From NCBI RefSeq assembly GCF_026130545.1, contig NZ_JAMOIM010000009.1, forward strand, positions 124,001 through 188,000: DNA of 64,000 nucleotides, in the 5' to 3' direction. The notes under the pieces were generated by a model. That model was not told the origin of the DNA. It did no database searches and saw only the letters and a program-made list of their open reading frames with translations. Source of the DNA: Lichenifustis flavocetrariae (lineage in GTDB: Bacteria > Pseudomonadota > Alphaproteobacteria > Rhizobiales > Beijerinckiaceae). Below, one piece after another: positions 44,822 through 53,812 of the stretch (its first letter is position 1; every line of letters starts with the position of its first letter). The position numbers were made by a program, and so were the translations under genes.

Positions 44822-45856
44822 TTAGGCGGCTAGCTTCTTGGGAGCGATCAACTTGCGATTGATGAGCACCTCAGCGATCTGCACGGCGTTCAGAGCGGCA
44901 CCCTTGCGAAGGTTGTCGGAGACGCACCAGAGGGACAAGCCGTTCTCGACCGTCGGGTCCTCGCGCACACGAGAAATATACGTGGCATCTTCACCGGTCG
45001 CCTCGTGCGGGGTGATGTAACCGCCCGGCTCATGCTTATCGATCAAAAGGCAGCCAGGTGCCTCACGCAGGATATTTTTCGCCTCTTCCGCCGAGATCGG
45101 ATTTTCGAATTCGATATTCACAGCCTCGGAGTGACTGATGAAGACGGGGACGCGTACGCAAGTCGCGGTCAGCTTGATCTTCGGGTCGAGGATCTTTTTC
45201 GTCTCGACCATCATCTTCCACTCTTCCTTGGTCGACCCATCTTCCATGAAGACGTCGATCTGCGGAATGAGATTGAATGCAATCCGCTTGGGAAACTTCT
45301 TGATCTCCATCGTGTCCGACACGAAAACGGCCCGCGTCTGGGCGAATAGTTCGTCCATCGCATCCTTACCGGCGCCGGAAACAGACTGGTAGGTCGCGAC
45401 CACGACCCGCTTGATTGTCGCAACGTCATGCAGCGGCTTCAATGCCACCACGAGTTGCGCCGTCGAGCAATTCGGGTTGGCGATGATGTTCAGCTTGGTG
45501 AAGCCAACGATCGCATCGGCATTCACCTCCGGAACGATCAGCGGCACGTCGTGGTGCATGCGGAAGGCCGATGAATTGTCGATGACAACGCAGCCCTGCG
45601 CGCCGATCTTTGGCGACCAGGCGGTCGACACCTCCCCGCCGGCCGACATGAGACAGATGTCTGTCGTTGAGAAGTCATGATGCTCGAGATTGCGGCACTT
45701 CAGGACTTTATCGCCGAAAGAGACTTCCGTTCCGATAGATCTCGACGACGCGAGTGCGATGACCTCGTCGGCCGGGAAGGCGCGCTCGGCCAGGATATTG
45801 AGCATCTCGCGCCCAACATTCCCGGTCGCTCCCACGACTGCAACCCTGAAACCCAT
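44822..45856 (-). CDS. asd: aspartate-semialdehyde dehydrogenase
   Basis: A 344-residue enzyme that reduces aspartyl phosphate to the semialdehyde for lysine, threonine and methionine synthesis. The NADP-binding motif is VVGATGNVGREML, and the active-site cysteine is in ANPNCSTAQLVVAL. The segment ATYQSVSGAGKDAMDEL and the closing NLRKGAALNAVQIAEVLI are family marks. It follows leuC by 61 bp on the same strand. Confidence 0.96.
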   Translation of the reverse strand: MGFRVAVVGATGNVGREMLNILAERAFPADEVIALASSRSIGTEVSFGDKVLKCRNLEHHDFSTTDICLMSAGGEVSTAWSPKIGAQGCVVIDNSSAFRMHHDVPLIVPEVNADAIVGFTKLNIIANPNCSTAQLVVALKPLHDVATIKRVVVATYQSVSGAGKDAMDELFAQTRAVFVSDTMEIKKFPKRIAFNLIPQIDVFMEDGSTKEEWKMMVETKKILDPKIKLTATCVRVPVFISHSEAVNIEFENPISAEEAKNILREAPGCLLIDKHEPGGYITPHEATGEDATYISRVREDPTVENGLSLWCVSDNLRKGAALNAVQIAEVLINRKLIAPKKLAA

Positions 45857-45917
45857 GGTCTTCTCCGCTCGGGCATGCCCGAATTGTCGTCCCTCGCCCG
45901 ACGAACCTCCTGATCAA

Positions 45918-47330
45918 TCAGGCGAGTTCGCGCACGTCCACAAAATGGCCTGCGATCGCCGCCGCAGCCGCCATGGCCGGAGACACCAGATGGCTCCTAC
46001 CCTTATATCCCTGTCGCCCTTCGAAATTGCGATTCGAGGTCGTGGCGCAACGCTCACCCGGCTTCAGCTTATCCGGGTTCATGGCGAGGCACATGGAGCA
46101 GCCGGGTTCGCGCCAATCGAAGCCTGCTTCCTTGAAGATGCGGTCGAGCCCTTCGGCTTCGGCTTGCAGCTTCACGAGGCCTGAGCCTGGGACAATCATG
46201 GCGCCGATCGTGGAGGCGACCTTACGGCCCTCGACGATCTTGGCGACGGCGCGCAGATCCTCGATACGGCCATTGGTGCAAGACCCGATAAACACGCGAT
46301 CAAGCGTGATATCTTGGATGCGCTCACCGCCACGTAGACCCATATAGTCGAGCGCACGGGCAATCGTGTCGCGTCGCTCCTCAGTTGCGGCATCTTCGAC
46401 GCGTGGCACCAGTCCCGTCACGGAGACGACATCCTGCGGCGAGGTCCCCCAACTCACGATCGGCGGGAGTTGGGACGCGTCGAGCCGGACGATCTTGTCG
46501 TAATGCGCGCCTTCATCTGTCTGCAGTGTCTGCCAATAGGCAACCGCCCGATCCCAGGTGTCGCCTTTCGGCGAGCGAGGACGATCCTTGAGATAAGCAA
46601 AGGTCTTCTCGTCGGGGGCGACCATGCCGGCACGAGCGCCGCCTTCGATGGACATGTTGCAGACCGTCATGCGGCCTTCCATCGACAAGGCGCGAATGGC
46701 TTCACCGGCATATTCGATGACATGGCCTGTTCCACCGGCCGTTCCAATTTCGCCGATGATCGCCAGAATGATGTCCTTGGCCGTGACACCATGGGGCAAG
46801 GTGTTATCCACCTGCACCAGCATGTTCTTGGCCTTCTTCTGGATCAGTGTCTGCGTTGCGAGCACGTGCTCGACCTCGGACGTGCCTATGCCGTGGGCGA
46901 GGGCCCCGAAGGCGCCGTGGGTCGACGTGTGACTATCTCCGCAGACGATCGTTGTGCCCGGCAGCGTAAAACCCTGCTCCGGACCAATGATGTGCACGAT
47001 ACCCTGGCGGCGGTCGAGCGCGTCAAAATATTCGATTCCAAAATCTCGGGCATTGGCCGCAATGGTCTCGATCTGTGTGCGGCTCTCCTCGTCCTCGATG
47101 CCCTTGCTCCGGTCGGACGTCGGAACATTGTGATCGACGACCGCCAAGGTCTTTTCGGGAGCATGCACGCGACGGCCTGAAACGCGCAGCGCCTCAAAGG
47201 CTTGCGGACTCGTCACTTCATGAACGAGATGGCGGTCGATGTAGAGAAGGCAGGTTCCATCCGCCTGCTGATCGACGACGTGGTCGTCCCAAATCTTGTC
47301 ATAGAGCGTGCGAGGCGACGCGACGGTCAT
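45918..47330 (-). CDS. leuC: 3-isopropylmalate dehydratase large subunit
   Basis: A 470-residue aconitase-family enzyme of leucine synthesis. The iron-sulfur cluster cysteines are in [15 protein letters not shown] and [11 protein letters not shown]. It starts with [20 protein letters not shown], typical for LeuC, and has [20 protein letters not shown]. The small subunit leuD is not in the window. It lies 135 bp downstream of rplS on the same strand; that spacer holds two hairpins. Confidence 0.97.
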   Translation of the reverse strand: MTVASPRTLYDKIWDDHVVDQQADGTCLLYIDRHLVHEVTSPQAFEALRVSGRRVHAPEKTLAVVDHNVPTSDRSKGIEDEESRTQIETIAANARDFGIEYFDALDRRQGIVHIIGPEQGFTLPGTTIVCGDSHTSTHGAFGALAHGIGTSEVEHVLATQTLIQKKAKNMLVQVDNTLPHGVTAKDIILAIIGEIGTAGGTGHVIEYAGEAIRALSMEGRMTVCNMSIEGGARAGMVAPDEKTFAYLKDRPRSPKGDTWDRAVAYWQTLQTDEGAHYDKIVRLDASQLPPIVSWGTSPQDVVSVTGLVPRVEDAATEERRDTIARALDYMGLRGGERIQDITLDRVFIGSCTNGRIEDLRAVAKIVEGRKVASTIGAMIVPGSGLVKLQAEAEGLDRIFKEAGFDWREPGCSMCLAMNPDKLKPGERCATTSNRNFEGRQGYKGRSHLVSPAMAAAAAIAGHFVDVRELA

Positions 47331-47408
47331 GTCCTTGATCCCAGAGCGTGACGGGACGGGTTCAGACGCGAAGGAGCCTCAACCGTCCGTATCGAATGAT
47401 GCGAACTC

Positions 47409-47428
47409 GCGACGCCGGGATGCGTCGC
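47409..47428 (-). promoter_or_regulatory. hairpin in the leuC leader
   Basis: A perfect 7-bp stem (GCGACGC/GCGTCGC) with a 6-nt loop lies in the rplS-leuC spacer. No leader peptide rich in leucine codons was found, so classical attenuation is not supported. Confidence 0.35.
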
Positions 47429-47446
47429 AAGTCACTTTGAGGAAAG

Positions 47447-47467
47447 GAGATCTGCTGAAGAGATCTC
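47447..47467 (-). terminator. stem-loop at the rplS stop codon
   Basis: A perfect 7-bp inverted repeat (GAGATCT/AGATCTC, 7-nt loop) overlaps the rplS stop and on the transcribed strand is followed by CTTTCCTC. It could be a weak terminator that separates rplS from leuC. Confidence 0.4.
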
Positions 47468-47858
47468 AGGCCTTGGCTTTAGCCGGCGCCTTGGATTTAA
47501 GATCCGTCCGCTCGGCGATACGCGCCGATTTCCCCCGGCGATCGCGCAAGTAATAGAGCTTCGCACGACGCACCTTGCCGCGCCGGAGCACCTTGATCGA
47601 ATCGATATTCGGCGAGTGAACGGGGAACACACGTTCAACGCCCTCGCCATAGGAAATTTTGCGAACCGTAAAGCTTTCCTGGATTCCGCCGCCCTTGCGC
47701 GAAATGCAAACGCCCTCATAGGCCTGAACGCGCGTGCGTTCGCCTTCCTTGACCTTGACGTTTACAATGAGGGTATCACCTGGCTGGAATTCGGGAATTT
47801 CCCGTGTCGCGACCAAGCGCTTCAATTCTTCGGCTTCGAGAGCCTCGATGATGTTCAT
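47466..47858 (-). CDS. rplS: 50S ribosomal protein L19
   Basis: A 130-residue ribosomal protein. It starts [20 protein letters not shown] and has [36 protein letters not shown] and [20 protein letters not shown], all conserved in bL19. A lysine/alanine-rich tail is usual in alphaproteobacteria. L19 sits at the subunit interface. The usual partners rimM and trmD are not next to it; rpoH lies upstream instead. Confidence 0.97.
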   Translation of the reverse strand: MNIIEALEAEELKRLVATREIPEFQPGDTLIVNVKVKEGERTRVQAYEGVCISRKGGGIQESFTVRKISYGEGVERVFPVHSPNIDSIKVLRRGKVRRAKLYYLRDRRGKSARIAERTDLKSKAPAKAKA

Positions 47859-48016
47859 AGAACCAAACTCCTGCCGTCGCGGAGGCTCAAGCCACCGCAG
47901 CGTTTCGGCGCGCTGTTATCATTTGAGGAGGCGCGTATAGCTCAGGAGATTAGATTTGTCGACGGGTTTGTCTGGCTTCGGCATCAATCGTGCCTCGCGA
48001 CGCACACAAAGCTTGC

Positions 48017-48892
48017 TTACGAGATCTGGAGCCGCTCGTCACCCAAGGAGCTCATCGCCAATGCCCTCTTGAGCTTTTCCATGGCCCGGCTCTCGATCTG
48101 GCGCACGCGCTCCTTGGAAATCCCGAGTGTGCCGCCCAGGGCTTCCAGCGTCGCCGCATCTTCCTGCAGCCGGCGTTCGCGCACGATCCTCAACTCGCGG
48201 TCGGTCAGGACCTTCAGGGCCTCGTGCAGCCATGTCACGCGGCGGTCGCTATCAATCGCATCCCCAACCGTCTCGTCTGGTAGCGGATTGCCGTCGACGA
48301 GGAACTCGACGCGCTCGGTCTGGCCCGAATTGTCGCTGTCAGTGACCGGAGCATTCAGCGACATATCTGGAGCCGAAAGCCTCGTATCCATCAGCTCGAC
48401 ATCGGCGGCCGAGACGCCCAAGGCGGTCGCAATCGTTTGGAAGACGGCCACGTTGCCGTTCTGATTGGCTCCGTCCCGGGCGAGCTTGGCGCGAAGACGG
48501 CGAAGATTGAAGAAGAGCGCCTTTTGCGCGGAACTCGTTCCCCCGCGAACGATCGACCAATTGCGCAAGATATAATCCTGGATCGACGCTCTGATCCACC
48601 AAGTTGCGTAGGTCGAGAATCGGACTTCGCGTTCCGGTTCAAAACGCGCGGCGGCTTCGAGAAGGCCCACATGGCCCTCTTGGATCAGATCCGCGATCGG
48701 GAGGCCGTAATGTCGGAAACGCGCCGCAAGCGAAATGACCAAGCGCATATGGGCTGCGGCGAGTTCGTGAAGCGCCGCCTCGTCGCCATTGTCTTTCCAG
48801 CTGACCGCTAGGGCACGCTCTTCTTCACGTTCCAGAAACCGGGCCGACATCGCCGCCCTGACGAACTGCCGCCGTACGCCTGCCAACTGCAT
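48017..48892 (-). CDS. rpoH: RNA polymerase sigma-32 factor (RpoH2 type)
   Basis: A 291-residue heat-shock sigma factor. Region 2 is clear (ADLIQEGHVGLLEAAARFEP, then VRFSTYATWWIRASIQDYIL). The RpoH box is QKALFFNLRR at residues 123-132. Region 4 has LEALGGTLGISKERVRQIES. The short N-terminus (MQLAGVRRQFVRAAMSARFL) resembles the RpoH2 group of Hyphomicrobiales, which often answers photo-oxidative or envelope stress. The start codon lies one base after a strong hairpin that contains the ribosome binding site (see that entry), so translation is probably controlled by RNA structure. Confidence 0.94.
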   Translation of the reverse strand: MQLAGVRRQFVRAAMSARFLEREEERALAVSWKDNGDEAALHELAAAHMRLVISLAARFRHYGLPIADLIQEGHVGLLEAAARFEPEREVRFSTYATWWIRASIQDYILRNWSIVRGGTSSAQKALFFNLRRLRAKLARDGANQNGNVAVFQTIATALGVSAADVELMDTRLSAPDMSLNAPVTDSDNSGQTERVEFLVDGNPLPDETVGDAIDSDRRVTWLHEALKVLTDRELRIVRERRLQEDAATLEALGGTLGISKERVRQIESRAMEKLKRALAMSSLGDERLQIS

Positions 48893-48893
48893 C

Positions 48894-48925
48894 GCGTCTT
48901 CTCCCTGAACACAGGGAAAAGACGC
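48894..48925 (-). promoter_or_regulatory. 5'-leader hairpin that buries the rpoH ribosome binding site
   Basis: On the rpoH strand, GCGTCTTTTCCCTG pairs with CAGGGAGAAGACGC around a TGTT loop: 14 positions, one G-U pair. The right arm contains AGGGAG, the only good Shine-Dalgarno, about 8 bases before the ATG, and the hairpin ends one base before the start codon. A U-run pairs with the purine tract, as in fourU-type RNA thermometers. This layout would block initiation until it opens. Confidence 0.7.
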
Positions 48926-49000
48926 CTCAGGACCAGGATGGTTGCAGAAAACACACAGAAAACTTCGCCGGCCGCGAACTTAGACGGCGTGTGTTCGACA

Positions 49001-50485
49001 TCATTCGGTCACAAGTTTGTAGTGCTCGCCGGACTTGAAACTAGAGGGCGATTCCAATCCGTTCAGGAGGAGGAAGAATTCCAAGGGTTTTTCGGCAACG
49101 GCCATGCGGTTCGCGAGGCTGTCTGGGGTGTCGGACGCGTCGGCCGTGATCACTGACACATGGGTTGGCTTGATCCCCTGCGCTTCATCGGGAGACAGCT
49201 TGCGAAAGCTTTCGATCGAGGATCGGAACTGTTGCGAAACGTCTTCCGACAGCGACTTCGTCGCAAAGATCATCCGATAGACATCGGGCCCATACCGGAT
49301 GGCTGCCAGGCGGAATGTCCATTCGTCGCCTTTGGCGACCGCTAAGACGGCCGGCAAGCCATTGATCACAAGGCTCTCGATGGAATTTGCCTGAAGTCCG
49401 TCGATCCATCCCGACGCGATATAGGCTTCGAGAGTGGTATCGGCCGCGACATGGACGCGATCAAGTCGTAGCGCTTCCGACCCGCCTTCGGCGATGCCGA
49501 GCACCGCCTGGGCTGAATTCTCCAACGCGAAATTCGCGGGCGCCGTAAAGGTGAAGCCGAGTTTGGGATGCAAGAAAACGTGCCCCCGCACGACCCCTTC
49601 GGAGGGATCGTCGCCAAACTCGATCCCATCGATGGCGGCCAGATAGCGCTCCCGCCCCACGTCACCAAGTCCCGGCGCGCCAAGCTGCCGTGCGACCCCA
49701 ACAGCCTTGGCGATGCGGTCTGGAGTCGAAGGGTGTGTTGAGAGAATGTCCGGTTTCTCGGCGCTCGTATTCCGGCCGAGGAGCGATTGGCGCAACTCCA
49801 CAGACCGGCCGAGCGCTTCTAGAAAACGCGAGGCGCCATAAGGGTCATAACCGGCCCTTGCAATGACATGGATGCCGATCTCGTCAGCTTCATATTCCTG
49901 CTGACGTGAAAAGCTCGCCAGCGACAGTTGGGCGTAGTTTTGAAAAGTGCGGCTTTTGTCTCGATTCTCGATCACCATGGCGGCCTTGCTGATGACGTCG
50001 GATCTCTTTTCGAGTTCCGCGCGCCGCAAGGCATGCCGGGCGGTAACATGGGCGATCTCATGCGCCATAACGGCCGCCACCTCCGACGTGTCGTTCGCAA
50101 GTGCGAGAAGGCCGCGCGTGACATAGAGATCCCCCGACGGCAACGCGAAGGCATTGACTATCGGCGAATTCAGGATCGTCACCTTGTATGTCTGCCCCGG
50201 CGTCTCGGAGGCCGCTGCCAGTTTACCCAAAACCTCGTTGAGGAACCGTTCGGTCGCCGGCGCATGATACTCGCCGCCATAAAGAGCCACGACCTGCTTG
50301 TGCTGGCGCACCGCGACAGGGTCGATCCCCGTCGTTTTCGGCGCCGCAATGGGAACGGAAACGGCTTCGGGAGTGGCCGGCGTATTGTCCGGCCCGAAGC
50401 TCGCACACCCGGCAATCGTCAACATCAGCGCAGCACCGAGCGGGTACCTGACGCGACCCCGCATCCACCTTCGCCGGCCCGTCAT
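49001..50485 (-). CDS. M48 family metalloprotease lipoprotein
   Basis: A 494-residue exported protease. A lipoprotein signal (PLGAALMLTIAGC) precedes the mature part. The zinc motif is in MAHEIAHVTARH and the third ligand in QQEYEADEIGIHVIA. The M48 domain ends near residue 270 (DILSTHPSTPDRI). A further 200 residues of unknown type include FVHPKLGF-like segment FLHPKLGFTFTAPANF. BepA/LoiP-like proteins of this kind care for outer-membrane proteins. Starts at 50500, 50485 and 50464 are all possible. It is not adjacent to an obvious partner. Confidence 0.87.
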   Translation of the reverse strand: MTGRRRWMRGRVRYPLGAALMLTIAGCASFGPDNTPATPEAVSVPIAAPKTTGIDPVAVRQHKQVVALYGGEYHAPATERFLNEVLGKLAAASETPGQTYKVTILNSPIVNAFALPSGDLYVTRGLLALANDTSEVAAVMAHEIAHVTARHALRRAELEKRSDVISKAAMVIENRDKSRTFQNYAQLSLASFSRQQEYEADEIGIHVIARAGYDPYGASRFLEALGRSVELRQSLLGRNTSAEKPDILSTHPSTPDRIAKAVGVARQLGAPGLGDVGRERYLAAIDGIEFGDDPSEGVVRGHVFLHPKLGFTFTAPANFALENSAQAVLGIAEGGSEALRLDRVHVAADTTLEAYIASGWIDGLQANSIESLVINGLPAVLAVAKGDEWTFRLAAIRYGPDVYRMIFATKSLSEDVSQQFRSSIESFRKLSPDEAQGIKPTHVSVITADASDTPDSLANRMAVAEKPLEFFLLLNGLESPSSFKSGEHYKLVTE

Positions 50486-50600
50486 CACCGCGCTTCTCAT
50501 CTCGCCGGCCACACCCGTATGGTCACATCCCCCGGTTCGATACAGCAACACACCCTGTGCGCTCAATGAAAAGCAATCCGGAAGCCGCACCGCAACGGGA

Positions 50601-51431
50601 TCATGGTTCGAGAAGCTCGATCTGTTGCGCCGATGTGACGTCGATCTGCATCCCCCAGCGATCGTCGAGCAGGCCCCTCACCCGAAGACGCCGGCCGACC
50701 CAACCCCGCGGGTCGGCGCCTTGTCTGGTGAGACGAAGCGCCGCATTTCGCTTAATTGAGATGGCCAAGCCGCCTGGTTTATCTGCGAGTTGGATGTAGA
50801 GCCCATAGTGCCCCTCATGTGACTCCCGCGCTCGACCCTCAATAATCACAAACCTACCAAGATGCGTCTCAAGCGACACGCGATCCAGCGGATCGAGGAT
50901 CGCGTAAAAGGGATCGGCCCAAACACCAGCCCGTGCCTGACGGGCTTGGCTTTCCAGTGTCAGGTACGTGGACCAACAGGGATCGATCGATGGATCGGGC
51001 CGCGCTCGCGCAAAGCCGGCCTCGATGACGGCTTCTGAGACAGAGACCTCGGGGCGAGGGCTGTCCGTACCCAAGGGAGCGATCGCAAAGGCGAGAGCCG
51101 AGAAGCGCCCCCACCTGTCCGGAGCCGACGCAAGTGGCTCGACCCGGACATCAGCACCTATGAGCCATCTCCTCAGCGCATTTCGCCCGTCGGTCATCTC
51201 CGCTCCCTCCCCGCTTGACCATGGCGGGTCGAGTCCGGGCATCTGCACGACTCGGCCGTCCTCGAGTCGCAGATGGAGCTCATCATCCACGGCCGTCACC
51301 CTCGCCATCGCGCCGCCCGCCATGCATCCCGGAGACGACAAGGGCCCTGACCTGACCGGCACCGCGAACATGACAGAAAACAGGAGGGCACAGGCTCCGC
51401 ACCATCCCGCCGCACCGGTCAGCTTCATCAT
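50601..51431 (-). CDS. exported SNase-like (thermonuclease fold) protein, diverged active site
   Basis: A 276-residue protein with an N-terminal signal sequence (GAAGWCGACALLFSVMFAVP). Residues about 40-180 resemble the staphylococcal nuclease fold (RVTAVDDELHLRLEDGRVVQ, then DRWGRFSALAF). The usual catalytic R-x-x-GIDAPE motif is replaced by MPGLDPPW, so nuclease activity is doubtful. A C-terminal OB-like stretch (LGRFVIIEGRARESHEGHYG) follows. It has a conserved position near an M48 protease in some relatives, though this is from memory and unsure. Confidence 0.72.
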   Translation of the reverse strand: MMKLTGAAGWCGACALLFSVMFAVPVRSGPLSSPGCMAGGAMARVTAVDDELHLRLEDGRVVQMPGLDPPWSSGEGAEMTDGRNALRRWLIGADVRVEPLASAPDRWGRFSALAFAIAPLGTDSPRPEVSVSEAVIEAGFARARPDPSIDPCWSTYLTLESQARQARAGVWADPFYAILDPLDRVSLETHLGRFVIIEGRARESHEGHYGLYIQLADKPGGLAISIKRNAALRLTRQGADPRGWVGRRLRVRGLLDDRWGMQIDVTSAQQIELLEP

Positions 51432-51477
51432 GAACCGTCTTTTGCATCCCCGCCCGGCATGATATACCTCCGGCCAA

Positions 51478-51554
<77 letters not shown>

Positions 51555-51812
51555 TTGAATCATGTGATCTTTGCCGCGTTGATCCCTTCAGGGGCAAGGC
51601 CAATTGTGGAATGGTTTCCAAAAGTTCACGCCATTCGGTGCCTGTTTTCCTGAGGTAACTCGTCAGGCGCGGTTGATACGGCGCCGTGCGGCACTCAAGG
51701 GGGCACCGGGCTCCCAACCGCCCGCCTGTTAACCTACGATTCATCATAGCGTTGATCAAAACCACCCAAACAGTCAGGAATGGGCCGGTGATTTGAGGCG
51801 CAAGATTTTACG

Positions 51813-52613
51813 ATGGTGAAATTCATTAGGTCGACGGTCTTGGCAAGTGGACTGCTTGTGGGAAGCGCCATTGGCAGTGTCGCCCATGCATCCCTCATGG
51901 TTTCGTCAAGCCTGTACACTCCACTGCTCCCAGTCGGAACGACGAACACTATCGTGGCTTTGCAAGGGGTGAGCTCGCCATCCCATGCAGCTCTCGTTGG
52001 CGCAGGTTATAAGCTCAGTTTCTCGGTGGCCGCCAACCAGGGGCTTGTTCATGGCGCCAGTTCAGGCAACTATGCCGTTCCGGTGGCCGGAGTTTCGGCT
52101 GGAAGCTCTAGCTTTCTCTCTGGAGACTTGAGGTCGACTCAGACGACGGACATCTCTGCGTCCGGCAATTACCTCTCGACCGGGACAGGCACGATCACCT
52201 TGACGTTTTCGACGCCCGAGACTTCGCTCGCTTTGCTGTGGGGTTCAATCGACCAAGGCAATAGCATCACGTTCGATAATGGCGATACGCTGACAGGGGC
52301 GCAGGTCCAGACGACAACAGCTGGTTTCGTGTCAAACGGATTCCAGGGACCAGGCGGGAGCGCCTATGTTGTGGCGGTAAGTGACACACCGTTTACCACG
52401 GTGAGTTTTTCGAGCAGCTCGCCCTCGTTCGAGTTCGCAGGGGTGGTGGCTTCCGGAGGGACGATTTCGACCGTGCCATTGCCCGCCGCGGCTCCCATGT
52501 TCGGCGCGGGCCTTCTGGCGCTTGCCGGCCTCAGCTACGGCACCAAGCGTCGGGCTACATCGAAGGGCAAGAAACTCGCCGCGACCCCTTTGATCGCGGC
52601 GGACCCGATCTAA
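51813..52613 (+). CDS. PEP-CTERM-type exported protein
   Basis: A 266-residue exported protein. The signal peptide is MVKFIRSTVLASGLLVGSAI to VAHA. The mature part is rich in serine, threonine and glycine and predicted to be beta-rich (GTGTITLTFSTPETSLALLW). Near the C-terminus VPLPAAAPMFGAGLLALAGL followed by YGTKRR is the PEP-CTERM sorting signal of the VPLPA type. Unusually, about 20 more residues follow the basic cluster. Such proteins need an exosortase, not encoded in this window. It follows tRNA-Arg by 258 bp and is followed by a weak terminator. Confidence 0.8.
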   Translation: MVKFIRSTVLASGLLVGSAIGSVAHASLMVSSSLYTPLLPVGTTNTIVALQGVSSPSHAALVGAGYKLSFSVAANQGLVHGASSGNYAVPVAGVSAGSSSFLSGDLRSTQTTDISASGNYLSTGTGTITLTFSTPETSLALLWGSIDQGNSITFDNGDTLTGAQVQTTTAGFVSNGFQGPGGSAYVVAVSDTPFTTVSFSSSSPSFEFAGVVASGGTISTVPLPAAAPMFGAGLLALAGLSYGTKRRATSKGKKLAATPLIAADPI

Positions 52614-52623
52614 CACCCCCCGT

Positions 52624-52646
52624 AGCGCCATGCTCGGGCGTTTTTT
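52624..52646 (+). terminator. weak intrinsic terminator after the PEP-CTERM gene
   Basis: A short stem (CGCC/GGCG, extendable by two weak pairs) with a 7-nt loop is followed by six T. Confidence 0.5.
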
Positions 52647-52791
52647 GTGTGGGCCAATACGAATAGAGTTTCGTCCAAGCGGCCGGACTGGGGGTTACGG
52701 CTACGGTCGCCGCTGCTGGCAGAACTGCTGATTGCTGTGGCCGAATTAGAGGGTCGTAACCCTTTCCTCAGTCTTCATGAGAGCCGCTCGA

Positions 52792-53028
52792 TCAATCCTT
52801 TGACAGCCACCCCATGGCTTGGGCGTGGCGTAAGGCCATCTCTCGCGCCGCACGATATTGGTCGACGGTCACGTCGTGAGCCTCCGGCGTGTCTTGAGTC
52901 ATCGCGACGTGGCCGGCTTTGACGTCACCGCTGCTCTTGGTCGGGCAGTGAAAAGTGAACTCGTGGCCCGCGTCATCTCGCACCACCACGCTGCGATCGG
53001 CCGCACGCACAACCTTGGTTTCGATCAT
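52792..53028 (-). CDS. small protein of unknown function
   Basis: A 78-residue cytoplasmic protein starting MIETKVVRAADRSVVVRDDA, with a beta-rich front half (HEFTFHCPTK) and a helical tail (VDQYRAAREMALRHAQAMGW). AAGGAG nine bases before the ATG at 53028 supports it. No family recognised. It lies among other small unassigned genes downstream of tRNA-Arg. Confidence 0.6.
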   Translation of the reverse strand: MIETKVVRAADRSVVVRDDAGHEFTFHCPTKSSGDVKAGHVAMTQDTPEAHDVTVDQYRAAREMALRHAQAMGWLSKD

Positions 53029-53233
53029 CGACAAACGCTCCTTGACGGGGGAGCGAATCGGTTCGTCAGTTCCTGGCGCTCCAGTCGGCCCTTGTAGGGG
53101 CGGCTGAGCACGACGCCACCTACAATCTCAGAGGCGTCGACAAGGGAGGCATGCAGCGTGTCGGCGCGCCTGTCGATCCCGAACAATGCTGCCTTCGGAC
53201 GAACGCTCGCGCTGCAGCGAGCACACCGAAGCG

Positions 53234-53500
53234 TCAGGCGGCGACGCGAAGTCCGCTTTCTATTGCAGGCTCTCGCCCGACAGGGGAGCATCGCGCAATT
53301 TCAAGGGTCACCCTGCCCCAATGACCTGGAGACGAAGCCTTGAGCAACCCCATGTCTTCGCGCCAAGAGAGCTCCGCGGCGGCTTTGTAGGCCCCTGCGC
53401 CCCACCGCTCGATGAGGGCGGCCGCATCCTTTGCCACCAGGGCGTCGTCGGTCCGATAGAAATTCGACAATAAGCTTTTCAGATACGTCGCGGCCTGCAT
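53234..53500 (-). CDS. small protein of unknown function
   Basis: An 88-residue protein beginning MQAATYLKSLLSNFYRTDDA, with a helical stretch LVAKDAAALIERWGAGAYKA. GAGAGG six bases before the ATG at 53500 gives a good ribosome binding site. No signal peptide, membrane segment or known family is seen. Confidence 0.58.
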   Translation of the reverse strand: MQAATYLKSLLSNFYRTDDALVAKDAAALIERWGAGAYKAAAELSWREDMGLLKASSPGHWGRVTLEIARCSPVGREPAIESGLRVAA

Positions 53501-53572
53501 GATGTCCTCTCTGTTCGATTGCACCCGTGGGAGCATTGATGAGCCAAGCGCCGGGTCTCCGATTCCTGGAGC

Positions 53573-53812
53573 TCACGCCACGCCAATGTGCTGAGATTCC
53601 GCTGTGGGTCGCAGCAACAGGACGTAATAAACAGCGGCAGCGTGAACCAGAATACCACAACATAAAAGTACGCTTGTGGGGACGGTCTGCATAAAGATAC
53701 CGGCCGCAAAAAGTACTTCTAGTCCGTATGTTTGAAGCGGCGACACCATAATGAATCCACCCACTAGGATCGCGCTCAACCAGGTCAAAACTATAATGCG
53801 AAGGATTTCCAT
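53573..53812 (-). CDS. small membrane protein of unknown function
   Basis: A 79-residue protein with two to three hydrophobic segments (IIVLTWLSAILVGGFIMV; LEVLFAAGIFMQTVP; SVLLCCGILVHAAAVYYVLL). The base composition is clearly lower in GC than that of the neighbours. No clear ribosome binding site precedes the ATG at 53812. I keep it as a possible gene because the hydrophobic pattern is regular. Confidence 0.5.
   Translation of the reverse strand: MEILRIIVLTWLSAILVGGFIMVSPLQTYGLEVLFAAGIFMQTVPTSVLLCCGILVHAAAVYYVLLLRPTAESQHIGVA

Noticed and set aside
47331..47465. Leucine attenuator before leuC
   Set aside because: Two hairpins exist, but no leader peptide with a run of leucine codons was found.
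53025..53291. 88-residue minus-strand open frame between two small genes
   Set aside because: Overlaps both neighbours on the same strand, arginine-rich start, and no ribosome binding site seen; left out though its second half is not implausible.
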